From contig NZ_PVTI01000019.1 of the NCBI RefSeq assembly GCF_003002895.1, positions 1 to 64,000 on the forward strand: DNA of 64,000 bases, written 5' to 3'. A program made the translations under genes and the position numbers. The DNA comes from Knoellia remsis. GTDB taxonomy: Bacteria; Actinomycetota; Actinomycetes; Actinomycetales; Dermatophilaceae. The notes under the pieces are model-generated. The model was given only the letters and a program-made list of their open reading frames with translations. It had not been told where the DNA came from and did not search any database. Position 1 is the first letter of the stretch; each line of letters begins with the position of its first letter. Positions 1-7,883 of this stretch are shown here, piece after piece.

Positions 1-1
1 C

Positions 2-178
2 GAAACCCACCACCTCACCGCCTGGCGCGACGGCGGCCACACCCGCATCGACGACGCCGTCCCCCTCTGCGGCACCCACCACCACGCCATCGACCGCGCC
101 GACACCGAACACTGGATCGAACGTGATGCCGACGGCCGCATCACCATCCACTTCCGACAACGACAAGCCACGGGTTGA
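2..178 (+). CDS. HNH endonuclease, C-terminal fragment (5' end outside window)
   Basis: The reading frame is open from the window edge to a TGA at 176-178. It encodes the tail of an HNH nuclease of the kind fused to DUF222 in actinobacteria (the 13E12 repeat family). What is visible is the end of the finger: a double His near the start, then Leu-Cys-Gly-Thr-His-His-His about 25 residues later, which is the metal-binding half of the HNH fold. A short polar tail follows. The start and the N-terminal DUF222 part lie outside the window. These genes occur in many copies in actinobacterial genomes and their role is poorly known. Confidence 0.75.
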   Translation, partial: ETHHLTAWRDGGHTRIDDAVPLCGTHHHAIDRADTEHWIERDADGRITIHFRQRQATG

Positions 179-329
179 CCGCCCCGCCCCCGCCACCTCC
201 ATCCCCGAAACGACCACTGTGCCTCGCCCAGTCGAGCGATGTGTCGCGTCCACTGTGCTGCACCCGCCGCGCCTCGTCCCGCTGTGCCGACCCGCTGCGC
301 CACGACCGACGAGCCCGGGACGCGGCAGG

Positions 330-1520
330 TCACCGAAACGCGCCCGGCATGGGTACCGGTGAACGCAGCTCCCGGGCGAGCGGGCGCAGGGTCGAGAGCG
401 TGAGCAGGAGAGAAGCGGCGGCGCAGATCGCCATGGCGATCGACACCGGGACGACCTCGGCGAGCGAGCCGGCGACGATCGCGCCCACGCCCTGCATGGT
501 CATCCGGCCCGAGCTCTCCACTCCCTGAACCTGACCTCGGACGGCCGCCGGCGTGAGCGCGAGCAGCCGCTCCTGGAGCGCGAGCGTGCCGGAGTAGCCG
601 ACCGTTGCCACGAGCACGAGTCCCGCCGCGACGGGCAACGCGGGATCGAGCGCGAAGGCGAGGAACGGCACGGCGAGCACGACCCGCATCCACGACGTGA
701 GCCGGCGCCGCTGCTCGCGCGTGACGAGGCGGCCCATCGTGAGGTCGCCCGCGAGCATGCCGAGCGCCCCGGCCGCGAACAGCACCCCGGCGCCCTGACC
801 GGCATACGGGACGAAGAGCGCCTCGCACCCGACGATGAGGCCGTTGGGCACCCACAGGTTGAGCAGGACCGGGCGCAGCCGCCGCTGTCGGATGAGCCAC
901 GCATTGACCCTCAGCGTCTGGCGCAGGCTCGGCCGGTCGACGGGGCGGGCCGAGGACCGGCGGACACCCAGCACCGGGACGGCGGACACGATGAGAAGCA
1001 GCACCGTGAGGAAGAACAACTGCCGCGGCGTCATGACCGCGAGCAGGAGCGCCGCACCCCCGAGACCAGCGATCTGCATCGCGCCCGTCGCGACGTTCAT
1101 GAGGGATCGCGCCAGGGCGTAGGCCTGCTCGGGGACGACCTCGGCCAGCAGCCCGAGGCGGATCCCGCCGGCCACAGACAGGACGAGCCCCAACACCATG
1201 GCCAGCGCGAGCCGGACGAGCACGGGCAGACCGGGCACGGTCTGGACGAGCATGATCGCCGCGGCGAGGAGCGTGAGCGCGAGCAGGGCGCGTCGCGGTC
1301 TCCCGGTGTCGGCAGCCGACATGGCCGTGGACGCGCCGACGACCGTCGCGAGCGCCGGACCGAACAGGCTGAGCGCGGTGAGCAGCGGAGAGCTCGTCTC
1401 GTCGTTGACGAGGGTGGCCAGGGCCAGCCCGCCCAGCGACGTCGCGGCAATGAGGGCGGCGAAGCTCACGAAGAGCGCGCGGAACTCCCTGTGCCGCAAC
1501 AGGGTCGAGTACGAGGTCAC
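330..1520 (-). CDS. MFS transporter
   Basis: This is a hydrophobic protein of about 396 residues with roughly 12 predicted membrane segments and no large soluble domain, typical of a major facilitator permease. I place the start at the GTG at 1520, because the protein then begins with the common pattern TSYSTLLRHREFRALF. A GTG at 1553 would add 11 residues. It is transcribed divergently from an ArsR-type regulator, and both genes share a short promoter region around 1521-1578. This suggests efflux controlled by that regulator. The substrate cannot be told from sequence. Confidence 0.8.
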   Translation of the reverse strand: MTSYSTLLRHREFRALFVSFAALIAATSLGGLALATLVNDETSSPLLTALSLFGPALATVVGASTAMSAADTGRPRRALLALTLLAAAIMLVQTVPGLPVLVRLALAMVLGLVLSVAGGIRLGLLAEVVPEQAYALARSLMNVATGAMQIAGLGGAALLLAVMTPRQLFFLTVLLLIVSAVPVLGVRRSSARPVDRPSLRQTLRVNAWLIRQRRLRPVLLNLWVPNGLIVGCEALFVPYAGQGAGVLFAAGALGMLAGDLTMGRLVTREQRRRLTSWMRVVLAVPFLAFALDPALPVAAGLVLVATVGYSGTLALQERLLALTPAAVRGQVQGVESSGRMTMQGVGAIVAGSLAEVVPVSIAMAICAAASLLLTLSTLRPLARELRSPVPMPGAFR

Positions 1521-1578
1521 GCGCACCAGCCCATCGCGAGCCGGCACCCGCACATAGACTTTCGTGTGGAGGCGAAAG

Positions 1579-2493
1579 ATGAGCGACTGGGTGCTGGGTC
1601 CGGACGTGCTCGCGCGTGCCCGCTTCGCCGTGTCGCATCTGGCCGTCGCTATGACCGCACTCGGCCGTCTGCACGCGCGACCCTCACCCGAGTTCGCCGC
1701 GACGCTGGCCGACCGACCCGTTCATCGGGCGCTGCTCGACGAGGGGATCGCTCGGCGTTGGATCGCCGACTGCTTCACGCCCGCGACCGAGCCTGCCGAC
1801 TCCCTCCACGACGAGCTCGACGCGGTCCGGCGGACCCCCGACCGCCAGGTGCGACAGGACATCGAGCAGGTACGCGGCGTGATGCCGTCATCCACCCTGC
1901 GTCGAGCCCGCCGTCTCGGCGATGCCATCGCCGAGCTGCACACCCTCGCGTGGGGCCTCGAGGTCGCCGACGACTGGCCGCGGCTGCGCCGGGTTCTCGA
2001 GTCCGACATCGTCTCGCGCACGACGTCGCTGAGCCGTGGTGGCTGGGCGGCCGCGCTGACCGACCTGCGGCCGGGGACGGCATACCTCGGCGAAGGGGTG
2101 ATGCGCATCAGCTCACATGACCTGCCGCCCAAGGACCTCACCGACGCGGACCTGACCTTCCACCCGGTGCAGGCCGGGCGCGGCTACGTCATGTGGGACC
2201 TTCCGGCGCGCCGCTTCGCCCTGACCTACCCGGCCACCGGCACCGGCCTGCGCGAGTCGACCCCGCCGGCAACGGCGCTGGCCGGACTCATCGGTGGCAA
2301 CCGCGCCAGACTGCTCCGACTGCTCGACGCGCCCGCGTCCACGACGCAGCTCGTCGCCCGCTCAGGGCTGACCCTCGGCTCGGTCGGCAACCACCTCACC
2401 GTGCTGCGCGAGTCCGGGCTGGTGACCCGACGCCGGTCCGGGCGCGAGGTGCTCTACTGGCGTACCCCGCTCGGCGACGAGCTCGCGGGCTGA
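1579..2493 (+). CDS. ArsR-family winged-helix regulator with DUF5937-like N-terminal domain
   Basis: About 304 residues. The last 80 form a winged helix-turn-helix of ArsR type (STTQLVARSGLTLGSVGNHL, then a wing ending in GREVLYW). The long N-terminal part resembles the DUF5937 domain that often precedes this DNA-binding unit in actinobacteria. I chose the ATG at 1579 because a GGAGG lies 6 bases upstream; a GTG at 1564 is also in frame. A TAGACT -10-like hexamer near 1555 could serve this gene. The neighbouring divergent MFS exporter is its likely target. The ligand is unknown. Confidence 0.8.
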   Translation: MSDWVLGPDVLARARFAVSHLAVAMTALGRLHARPSPEFAATLADRPVHRALLDEGIARRWIADCFTPATEPADSLHDELDAVRRTPDRQVRQDIEQVRGVMPSSTLRRARRLGDAIAELHTLAWGLEVADDWPRLRRVLESDIVSRTTSLSRGGWAAALTDLRPGTAYLGEGVMRISSHDLPPKDLTDADLTFHPVQAGRGYVMWDLPARRFALTYPATGTGLRESTPPATALAGLIGGNRARLLRLLDAPASTTQLVARSGLTLGSVGNHLTVLRESGLVTRRRSGREVLYWRTPLGDELAG

Positions 2494-2543
2494 CGCGCGG
2501 CTCCACCCGGAGGACGCCGGCGGCTGCCCATCGCCACCAGCGC

Positions 2544-2565
2544 AGCCCACCCGCGAGGGTGGGCT
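2544..2565 (+). terminator. hairpin terminator after the ArsR-like gene
   Basis: A 9-bp perfect stem (AGCCCACCC / GGGTGGGCT) with a GCGA loop lies about 50 bases after the stop of the regulator. There is no T-run, as is usual at this GC content. Confidence 0.55.
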
Positions 2566-2584
2566 CACCGTGGCGGGTGGGAGA

Positions 2585-2620
2585 CGTATGCCGGCCGCGC
2601 TGCTGCGCGGCCGGCATACG
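2585..2620. terminator. perfect 16-bp palindrome carrying an inverted GTATGCCG pair
   Basis: The arms at 2585-2600 and 2605-2620 are exact reverse complements with a 4-base loop. Each arm begins with the over-represented octamer GTATGCCG. It sits between convergent genes (ArsR-like and ndk) and can act as a bidirectional terminator. Confidence 0.65.
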
Positions 2621-2634
2621 GGGACATCATGAGC

Positions 2635-2738
2635 GAGGAGCCACTGGCTCAGAGGCGTGTTCGAGGAGCCGGTGGCTCAGAGGCGTGTTCGAGGAGCCGG
2701 TGGCTCAGAGGCGTGTTCGAGGAGCCGGTGGCTCAGAG
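2635..2738. repeat. 28-bp tandem repeat (3.7 copies), each a small hairpin
   Basis: There are three full copies at 2635-2662, 2663-2690 and 2691-2718, and a 20-base partial copy running into the ndk stop codon. Each unit contains GAGCC-loop-GGCTC. The first copy differs only in the loop (ACT instead of GGT), so the stem is kept. The last copy includes the end of ndk, so the array looks like amplification of the ndk 3' end. Confidence 0.85.
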
Positions 2739-3155
2739 GTCGGGGAACCAGATGCCGATCTCGCGTGCAGCGGACTCGGGCGAGTCGGAGCCGTGGACGA
2801 TGTTCTTCTGCACCTTCTCGCCCCAGTCGCGGCCGAGGTCGCCGCGGATCGAGCCGGGCGCGGCCTCCGTCGGGTTCGTCGCGCCGGCAAGCGAGCGGAA
2901 GCCCGGGATGCAGCCCTGGCCCTCGATGACGGCGGCCGTCACCGGGCCCGAGGACATGAACTCGACGAGCGGCTCGTAGAACGGCTTCCCCTCGTGCTCG
3001 GCGTAGTGGGCGGCGAGCATCTCGCGGGTCGGGGTCGTCACCGCGAGCGCGACGAGGGTGTACCCCTTCGCCTCGATGCGGCGCAGCACCTCCCCGGTGA
3101 GACCGCGGGCGTAGCCGTCTGGCTTGACGAGGACGAGTGAGCGTTCGGTGGTCAC
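2733..3155 (-). CDS. ndk: nucleoside diphosphate kinase
   Basis: 140 residues, the normal length for Ndk. It transfers the gamma-phosphate between NTPs and NDPs through a phosphohistidine. The nucleotide-binding start (LVLVKPDGYARGL) and the catalytic His121 in NIVHGSDS are both present, so the enzyme should be active. The start is GTG. A TAGGCT -10 hexamer (minus strand, 3163-3168) ends 7 bases before that GTG, so the transcript is probably leaderless. The DUF4233 gene lies upstream on the same strand, as in other actinobacteria. Confidence 0.97.
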   Translation of the reverse strand: MTTERSLVLVKPDGYARGLTGEVLRRIEAKGYTLVALAVTTPTREMLAAHYAEHEGKPFYEPLVEFMSSGPVTAAVIEGQGCIPGFRSLAGATNPTEAAPGSIRGDLGRDWGEKVQKNIVHGSDSPESAAREIGIWFPDL

Positions 3156-3206
3156 GCGCGCCAGCCTAGCGAGCGGGCCCGCGGCCTCGCGCAGTGTCCT
3201 CGGCGG

Positions 3207-3680
3207 TCATTGGCCGGGCCTCGCGTCGGGCCGCTCGCCGGGCCTCGCGTCGGGCCGCACGTCGGGCCACTCGTCCGCGTCGCCGGAGTCGGCGGCCCGC
3301 GCCCGCTGCGCCATCATCACGTCGACCTGTCGGCCCTTGAGAAGGCAGTAGACCCACAGCCCGGTGAAGACGAGGCCGACGCCGATCATCGCGGGGACGA
3401 CGAGCGCGCTCGCCCAGGTGAGGAGCTGCACAACCCAGCCGAGCGGCAGCCCGAGCGGGGTCCGCATGAGGCCGGCGACGACGAACGCGAACACTCCGAG
3501 GGCGACCCCTCCCCAGAGGTAGGTCGACGCATGCGGGGACCCGGCGGCGGATGCGGTCGCGCGCGCGACGAGCGCGCCGAGGAGGATGACGATCCCCTGG
3601 CCACCGAGGACGGTCGCGAGCATCCGCCAGGTGAACGTCCCGACCGGGCCGGTGAGCTGGAGAGAGGTGCGCCGGCTCAT
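3207..3680 (-). CDS. DUF4233 membrane protein
   Basis: About 157 residues with an N-terminal hydrophobic region and two further membrane segments, then a polar tail with a short repeated stretch rich in Arg, Pro, Asp and Gly. The DUF4233 family is found in actinobacteria next to folC and ndk. Here ndk follows, while folC is separated by 4 kb of inserted genes. The ATG at 3680 overlaps the stop of the upstream gene as ATGA, which indicates translational coupling. An in-frame ATG at 3692 would lie inside that gene. Function is unknown. Confidence 0.75.
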   Translation of the reverse strand: MSRRTSLQLTGPVGTFTWRMLATVLGGQGIVILLGALVARATASAAGSPHASTYLWGGVALGVFAFVVAGLMRTPLGLPLGWVVQLLTWASALVVPAMIGVGLVFTGLWVYCLLKGRQVDVMMAQRARAADSGDADEWPDVRPDARPGERPDARPGQ

Positions 3681-3943
3681 CCGCGCTTCCACTCCCGCAC
3701 GTCGATCGCCGCCTGGGCCGCGTCCTGCGGCGCCTTGGTCGCCTTGCGGTAGAGGCGCACCGCTGCACCCCGTTTGCCCTTGGCGAGGGCGTGGTCGATG
3801 GACTGCTGCACGTCGAGCGGCAGGTCCTCGACCGGCCGGAAGCTGACCCGGTCGCCACGGGTGCTCTCGCGCACCTTGGTCACGAGCCAGAAGACGAGCA
3901 CCGCGATGACGACGATGAGCAGCAGCTTGGTGATCGGGTGCAT
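3677..3943 (-). CDS. small membrane-anchored protein with L7/L12 C-terminal-like domain
   Basis: 88 residues. Residues 5-22 form one membrane helix. The cytoplasmic part resembles the C-terminal fold of ribosomal protein L7/L12, with a segment like ALAKGKRGAAVRLYRKATK followed by an Ala-rich helix. Such proteins are usually left as hypothetical. Its stop overlaps the DUF4233 start (ATGA), so the two are one transcription unit. No function can be assigned. Confidence 0.7.
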   Translation of the reverse strand: MHPITKLLLIVVIAVLVFWLVTKVRESTRGDRVSFRPVEDLPLDVQQSIDHALAKGKRGAAVRLYRKATKAPQDAAQAAIDVREWKRG

Positions 3944-3982
3944 GCCACGAGGGTATGCCGCGTGCGCTGGTTGGATGGAGCC

Positions 3983-4783
3983 GTGTCCCCTACCGAGCCG
4001 CGCGCCTCGCGCTCGCCTGCGCCCGAGGGAGCGTCCTCACCCTCCCGGCCCAAGGCAGCGTCCTCACCCTCACGGCCCAAGGCAGCGTCCTCACCCTCAC
4101 GGCCCAAGGCAGCGTCCTCACCCTCACGGCCCGACGCAGCGTCCTCACTTTCACGACCGGATGCGCCCGGGGACACCGTCGACCCGGGACGACTGCGCCG
4201 GGTCGTGCTCGTCGTCGCCGGCCTGAACTTCGCCGCGTTCTGGGTCGAGGCGGCAGTGGCGCTCGCGATCGGGTCGGTGGCGCTCTTCGCCGACAGTGTC
4301 GACTTCCTCGAGGACACCTCGATCAACCTGCTCATCGCTTTCGCGCTGGGCTGGGGCCTGCGGCACCGGGCGGTCGCGGGACGTGTCATGGCCGGGCTCA
4401 TGCTGCTACCCGCGGGGGCGGCGCTCTGGCAGGCGGTGTCGAAGTGGGGCGCACCGGAGGCGCCCGATGTGCGCTGGCTCGTCGCGACGGCCGGCGGGGC
4501 GGCGGTCGTCAACGGGTTCTGCGCGTGGCTGCTCGTCCGGATCCGGACCTCCGGCGGCAGCCTGTCGCGGGCGGCCTATCTCTCTGCGCGCAACGACGTC
4601 CTCGTCAACGTCGCGATCATCGTGATGGGCCTCGTCACGGCGGTGACACGGTCCGGTTGGCCGGACCTCCTACTCGGCCTCGGGATCATCGCGCTGGCAC
4701 TGCACTCGGCGGCGGAGGTGTGGGAAGCCGCCGGTGAGGAGCGGCTGGCGGCCAAGGCCCTCGCTGGCGAGGAGATCGGCTGA
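3983..4783 (+). CDS. cation diffusion facilitator-like transporter with repetitive N-terminus
   Basis: About 266 residues. After a polar N-terminal tail comes a core of about six membrane segments. The first resembles the CDF opening (NFAAFWVEAAVALAIGSVAL), with the acidic FADSVDFLED helix that binds divalent metal in CDF exporters (commonly Zn, Fe or Mn). The C-terminal cytoplasmic dimer domain is absent or very short. I chose the GTG at 3983, preceded by GGATGGAG. Residues 16-60 are five copies of a nine-residue Ala/Ser/Pro/Arg/Lys repeat. Metal specificity cannot be read. Confidence 0.75.
   Translation: MSPTEPRASRSPAPEGASSPSRPKAASSPSRPKAASSPSRPKAASSPSRPDAASSLSRPDAPGDTVDPGRLRRVVLVVAGLNFAAFWVEAAVALAIGSVALFADSVDFLEDTSINLLIAFALGWGLRHRAVAGRVMAGLMLLPAGAALWQAVSKWGAPEAPDVRWLVATAGGAAVVNGFCAWLLVRIRTSGGSLSRAAYLSARNDVLVNVAIIVMGLVTAVTRSGWPDLLLGLGIIALALHSAAEVWEAAGEERLAAKALAGEEIG
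4028..4162 (+). repeat. 27-bp tandem coding repeat, five copies
   Basis: Five in-frame 27-base units encode variants of AASSPSRPK in the N-terminal tail of the CDF-like transporter. The last two copies have drifted (Asp for Lys, Leu for Pro). Confidence 0.85.
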
Positions 4784-4878
4784 GCGTCAGCGCGAAGGCT
4801 GAGCGCGAGTGCGAAGCATGAGCCGACCCACTCCGCGAGTCAGCGCACACGAAGACGCAACAGGACGGCATACGGCAA

Positions 4879-4920
4879 CGTCTGCGTGGATGGTCAAGAA
4901 ACTGACCACCCACGCAGACG
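4879..4920. repeat. dispersed stem-loop element, copy 1
   Basis: An 18-bp stem with one mismatch (4879-4896 / 4903-4920) and a 6-base loop. Its arm begins CGTCTGCGTGGATGGT. The same arm sequence recurs in a hairpin at 53509-53550. Here it lies between the convergent CDF and WYL genes, just after a GTATGCCG copy at 4866. Confidence 0.7.
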
Positions 4921-4975
4921 CAAGCAATCGGGGCGAGGGCGGGCTGGGGCTCACGTGGCGTACGTGGTCTGCCTG

Positions 4976-5950
4976 TCAGCGCGCGGTCGCCGCTGCGGTG
5001 AAGCGGGTGGCCCAGTCGTCAAGGGCGCGGACCAGATCCTCGGGTGCGTCCTCGACCTCGAACGGCGCACCCACGACACCGAGCCCGAGCAGGGCCCACT
5101 GGGGCTGGCTCGCGTCCATCTCGACGCGACAGGTTGCCCGGCCGACCGGTGTGACCTGGGCCCACCGGCCGATGCGTTCCTCGACCTCCGTGGCCGGTGC
5201 ATGGACCAGTGCGGTCACCTGCTGGCCACGGTCGCGTTGCGAGAGTCCTTGTCGGACAAAGGATGCCGCGTCGCCGCCGGGAATCTCGCGCCGCCGGAAC
5301 CGGGCCCGGGTCCCCATCGGCGCCGAGAGCCGGTCGAGCCGGAACGACCGCCAGTCGAAGCGTTCAAGGTCGTAGGCCGCGAGGTACCAGCGCCGCCCGA
5401 CGGTGACGAGCTGGTGTGGCTCGACGTGGCGCCCGCGGTCCTCGCCGGCCGCCGCGCCACCGGCCGCGGTGTAGCGGAAGCGCAGCCGCTCGCCGTCGCG
5501 AATGCACTGCGACAGCGTGGCGAGGACCTCGGCCGACACCTCGGGAGCCGGGGCGAACGGTGAGTCGACGGTTGCGGCGCGCAGCGCCTCGGCGCGTCGC
5601 TTGAGCTTCGCCGGGAGGACCTGGACGACCTTGGACAGCGCGGAGAGGGAGGCCTCCGCGAGTGGGCCGCTGCCCTGGTGCGCGGCGCTGCCGAGGGCGA
5701 CCGCCATCGCGATGGCCTCGTCCTCCTCGACGGTGAGCGGCGGCATCGCGGCTCCGGCGGCGAGCTGGTAGCCGCCGTCGACGCCGCGCGTCGCATCGAC
5801 GGGGTAGCCGAGCTCGCGGAGCCGCTCGATGTCGCGCCGCAGCGTGCGCTCGGAGACCTCGAGGCGACCGGCGAGCTCGCTGCCCGGCCAGAAGCGGTGC
5901 GTCTGGAGGAGCGAGAGGAGTCGCAGGGTGCGGGAGCTCGTGTTCGCCAT
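4976..5950 (-). CDS. WYL-domain transcriptional regulator (YafY type)
   Basis: 324 residues. An N-terminal winged helix (residues 5-60, with VSERTLRRDIERLRELGY as recognition region) is followed by a central helical part. The WYL fold (about 150-230, including QLVTVGRRWYLAAYD) and a C-terminal extension typical of YafY regulators come last. WYL domains sense small ligands or nucleic acids. The gene is divergent from a 14-TM exporter with under 100 bases between them, so that exporter is the obvious target. Confidence 0.88.
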   Translation of the reverse strand: MANTSSRTLRLLSLLQTHRFWPGSELAGRLEVSERTLRRDIERLRELGYPVDATRGVDGGYQLAAGAAMPPLTVEEDEAIAMAVALGSAAHQGSGPLAEASLSALSKVVQVLPAKLKRRAEALRAATVDSPFAPAPEVSAEVLATLSQCIRDGERLRFRYTAAGGAAAGEDRGRHVEPHQLVTVGRRWYLAAYDLERFDWRSFRLDRLSAPMGTRARFRRREIPGGDAASFVRQGLSQRDRGQQVTALVHAPATEVEERIGRWAQVTPVGRATCRVEMDASQPQWALLGLGVVGAPFEVEDAPEDLVRALDDWATRFTAAATAR

Positions 5951-6047
5951 GAATCCATCATCGCTCGCAATGCGGTCAGGAAGTGGCCTGAATGCTCCCT
6001 AGCGTCGAGATCGACCGAAGCAGGAGAGCACGACGACAGGAGCAGTG

Positions 6048-7679
6048 ATGACGACGGCGACCACCGCCACTCCCCCGGCCGATGCGACACCGGAGGCAGA
6101 CCCGACAGGCGACGGAACGGCATACGGGACAACGGATTTCGCGACGCAAGACGACGCTCGGCACGGGCTGCTTCCGACAGGGAGGGCGCGCACCATCGCG
6201 CTGCTCAGCCTCTTCCTCGCCTCGACGATGGAGCTGCTCGACACGACGATCGTCAACGTCGCGCTCCCGACGATCGAGGCGGCCCTCGGTGCGAGCGCGA
6301 CCCAGCTGCAGTGGATGGTGGCGGCGTATCCGTTGGCATTCGCGCTCGGGCTCATCACCGGGTCGCGACTGGGCGACCTGCTCGGCCGCAAGCGCGTCTT
6401 CATCGTGGGGCTCGCCGGGTTCACGGCGATGTCGGCGGCCTGCGGGCTGGCACCGAACCCCGAGCTGCTCGTCGCGGCCCGCGCCCTCCAGGGGCTCGCG
6501 GCCGCCGCGATGATCCCGCAGGTGCTCTCGAGCCTGCAGGTGATGTACCGCCCCGAGGAGCGGGCGAAGGCGATGGGGCTGTTCACCGGCCTCGCCGGGC
6601 TGTCGGCGATCCTTGGGCCAGTGGTCGGTGCCGTGCTCACCGAGGCCGACCTCGGTGGTCTGGGGTGGCGCTCGATCTTCCTCGTCAACGTCCCCTTCGG
6701 GGTGCTCGCGATCGTCGCGGCGCTGCGCTGGGTGCCGGAATCCGTTGCGGCAGTGGCGCCTCGGCTCGATGTGCGCGGGGTCACCGTGCTGGCGGTCGGG
6801 CTGTTCGCCGTGCTCTACCCGCTGACCCTCGGTCGCGAGCTCGGCTGGCCCGCGTGGGTGTATGCCGCGATGGCCGGCGGCGTGGTCGTGCTCGCGTGGT
6901 TCGCCCGCGGTCAGGTGCGTGCGGAGCGTGCCGGGCGTGAGCCGCTGGTGGCGCTGAGCCTCTACGGCGAGCGCGGGTTCGCTGCGGGGTCGGTGCTCAA
7001 CGCGGTGCTGTTCATGGCGATGGCGGCGTACTTCCTCTGCCAGACGATCTACCTCCAGGCGGGGCTCGGCTGGTCGGTGCTCAAGGCCGGGCTCGTGGGG
7101 GTGCCGTTCGCGGTGGCGACGACGGTCTGCGCGGGGCTCGCGGTCACGGTGCTCGTGCCGCGGATCGGACGGCGCGTGCTCCAGCTCGGGGCCCTGGTCT
7201 GGGCCGCGGGTGCCGGACTGCTGGCGTTGACCGTGCACGGCGCCGACGCGACGACGTCGTGGTGGGCGTTCGTGCCGGCGCTCGTCGTGTCGGGTGTCGG
7301 GTTCGGGCTCATGGTCTCGCCGATCGGCGTGTTCACGCTGGCCGGGGTGCCGGTGGAGAAGGCGGGCTCGGCGTCGGGGCTCTTCAGCACGACGGGCCAG
7401 CTCGCCGGTGCTGCTGGCGTGGCGGTGATCGGGTCGCTGTTCTTCTCGGTGCTCGAAGCGCACGCGTCGGCCGTGCCGTCGCAGATGTTCGGCCCGGCGT
7501 TCCAGGTCGTGCTGCTCGTCCTCGTCGGGCTGCTGCTCGTCGCCGCTGCGGTCGCCCGGGCGCTGCCCGCCACGGCGCCACAGGGAGGCGCGACGCGTGA
7601 GGGCGCGCCGCGTGAGGACGCGCCGGGTGGGGCTGAACGACCGTTGGAGGCTGAGCGGGACGGATCGTCTGTTTCCTGA
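6048..7679 (+). CDS. MFS drug exporter, DHA2 (EmrB/QacA-like) family
   Basis: 543 residues with about 14 membrane segments. The motifs of the DHA2 family are clear: a first helix with LDTTIVNVALPTI, the loop GSRLGDLLGRKRVF and motif C-like GPVVGAVL. It would export drugs or toxic compounds by proton antiport. The ATG at 6048 has AGGAG 5 bases upstream; the GTG at 6045 is too close to that site. The soluble N-terminus (about 45 residues) is unusually long. The protein ends in a low-complexity Gly/Arg/Glu tail. It is probably regulated by the divergent WYL protein. Confidence 0.9.
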   Translation: MTTATTATPPADATPEADPTGDGTAYGTTDFATQDDARHGLLPTGRARTIALLSLFLASTMELLDTTIVNVALPTIEAALGASATQLQWMVAAYPLAFALGLITGSRLGDLLGRKRVFIVGLAGFTAMSAACGLAPNPELLVAARALQGLAAAAMIPQVLSSLQVMYRPEERAKAMGLFTGLAGLSAILGPVVGAVLTEADLGGLGWRSIFLVNVPFGVLAIVAALRWVPESVAAVAPRLDVRGVTVLAVGLFAVLYPLTLGRELGWPAWVYAAMAGGVVVLAWFARGQVRAERAGREPLVALSLYGERGFAAGSVLNAVLFMAMAAYFLCQTIYLQAGLGWSVLKAGLVGVPFAVATTVCAGLAVTVLVPRIGRRVLQLGALVWAAGAGLLALTVHGADATTSWWAFVPALVVSGVGFGLMVSPIGVFTLAGVPVEKAGSASGLFSTTGQLAGAAGVAVIGSLFFSVLEAHASAVPSQMFGPAFQVVLLVLVGLLLVAAAVARALPATAPQGGATREGAPREDAPGGAERPLEAERDGSSVS

Positions 7680-7690
7680 TCGAACACTCC

Positions 7691-7745
7691 GATCTTGCGT
7701 CGTCCTTTGGGCCACTCGGGGTGGTCCAAAGGACGACGCAAGATC
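7691..7745. terminator. 25-bp hairpin after the DHA2 exporter
   Basis: The arms 7691-7715 and 7721-7745 pair over 25 positions with one G-T wobble and a 5-base loop. It begins 11 bases after the exporter stop and faces the 3' end of folC, so it can terminate both genes. Confidence 0.7.
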
Positions 7746-7809
7746 AGAGCATGTGGCGGCGCGAGCTCGGGTGGCCCGACTTGCGACGCCCCAACCTCGG
7801 GGCGGCGCC

Positions 7810-7881
7810 CGAGAGGAGGGCGCTCCCGGGCCGGCCGACCCGCGCCGAGAGGAGGGCACTCCCGGGCCGGCCGGCCCCGCG
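7810..7881. repeat. 36-bp direct repeat, two copies
   Basis: Units 7810-7845 and 7846-7881 begin CGAGAGGAGGGC and differ at only a few bases. They fill the gap before the folC stop codon. Confidence 0.7.
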
Positions 7882-7883
7882 GG

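Noticed and set aside
2635-2738. CRISPR-like repeats near ndk and at 19.66 kb
   Set aside because: The units are head to tail with no spacers, and no cas gene is in the window.
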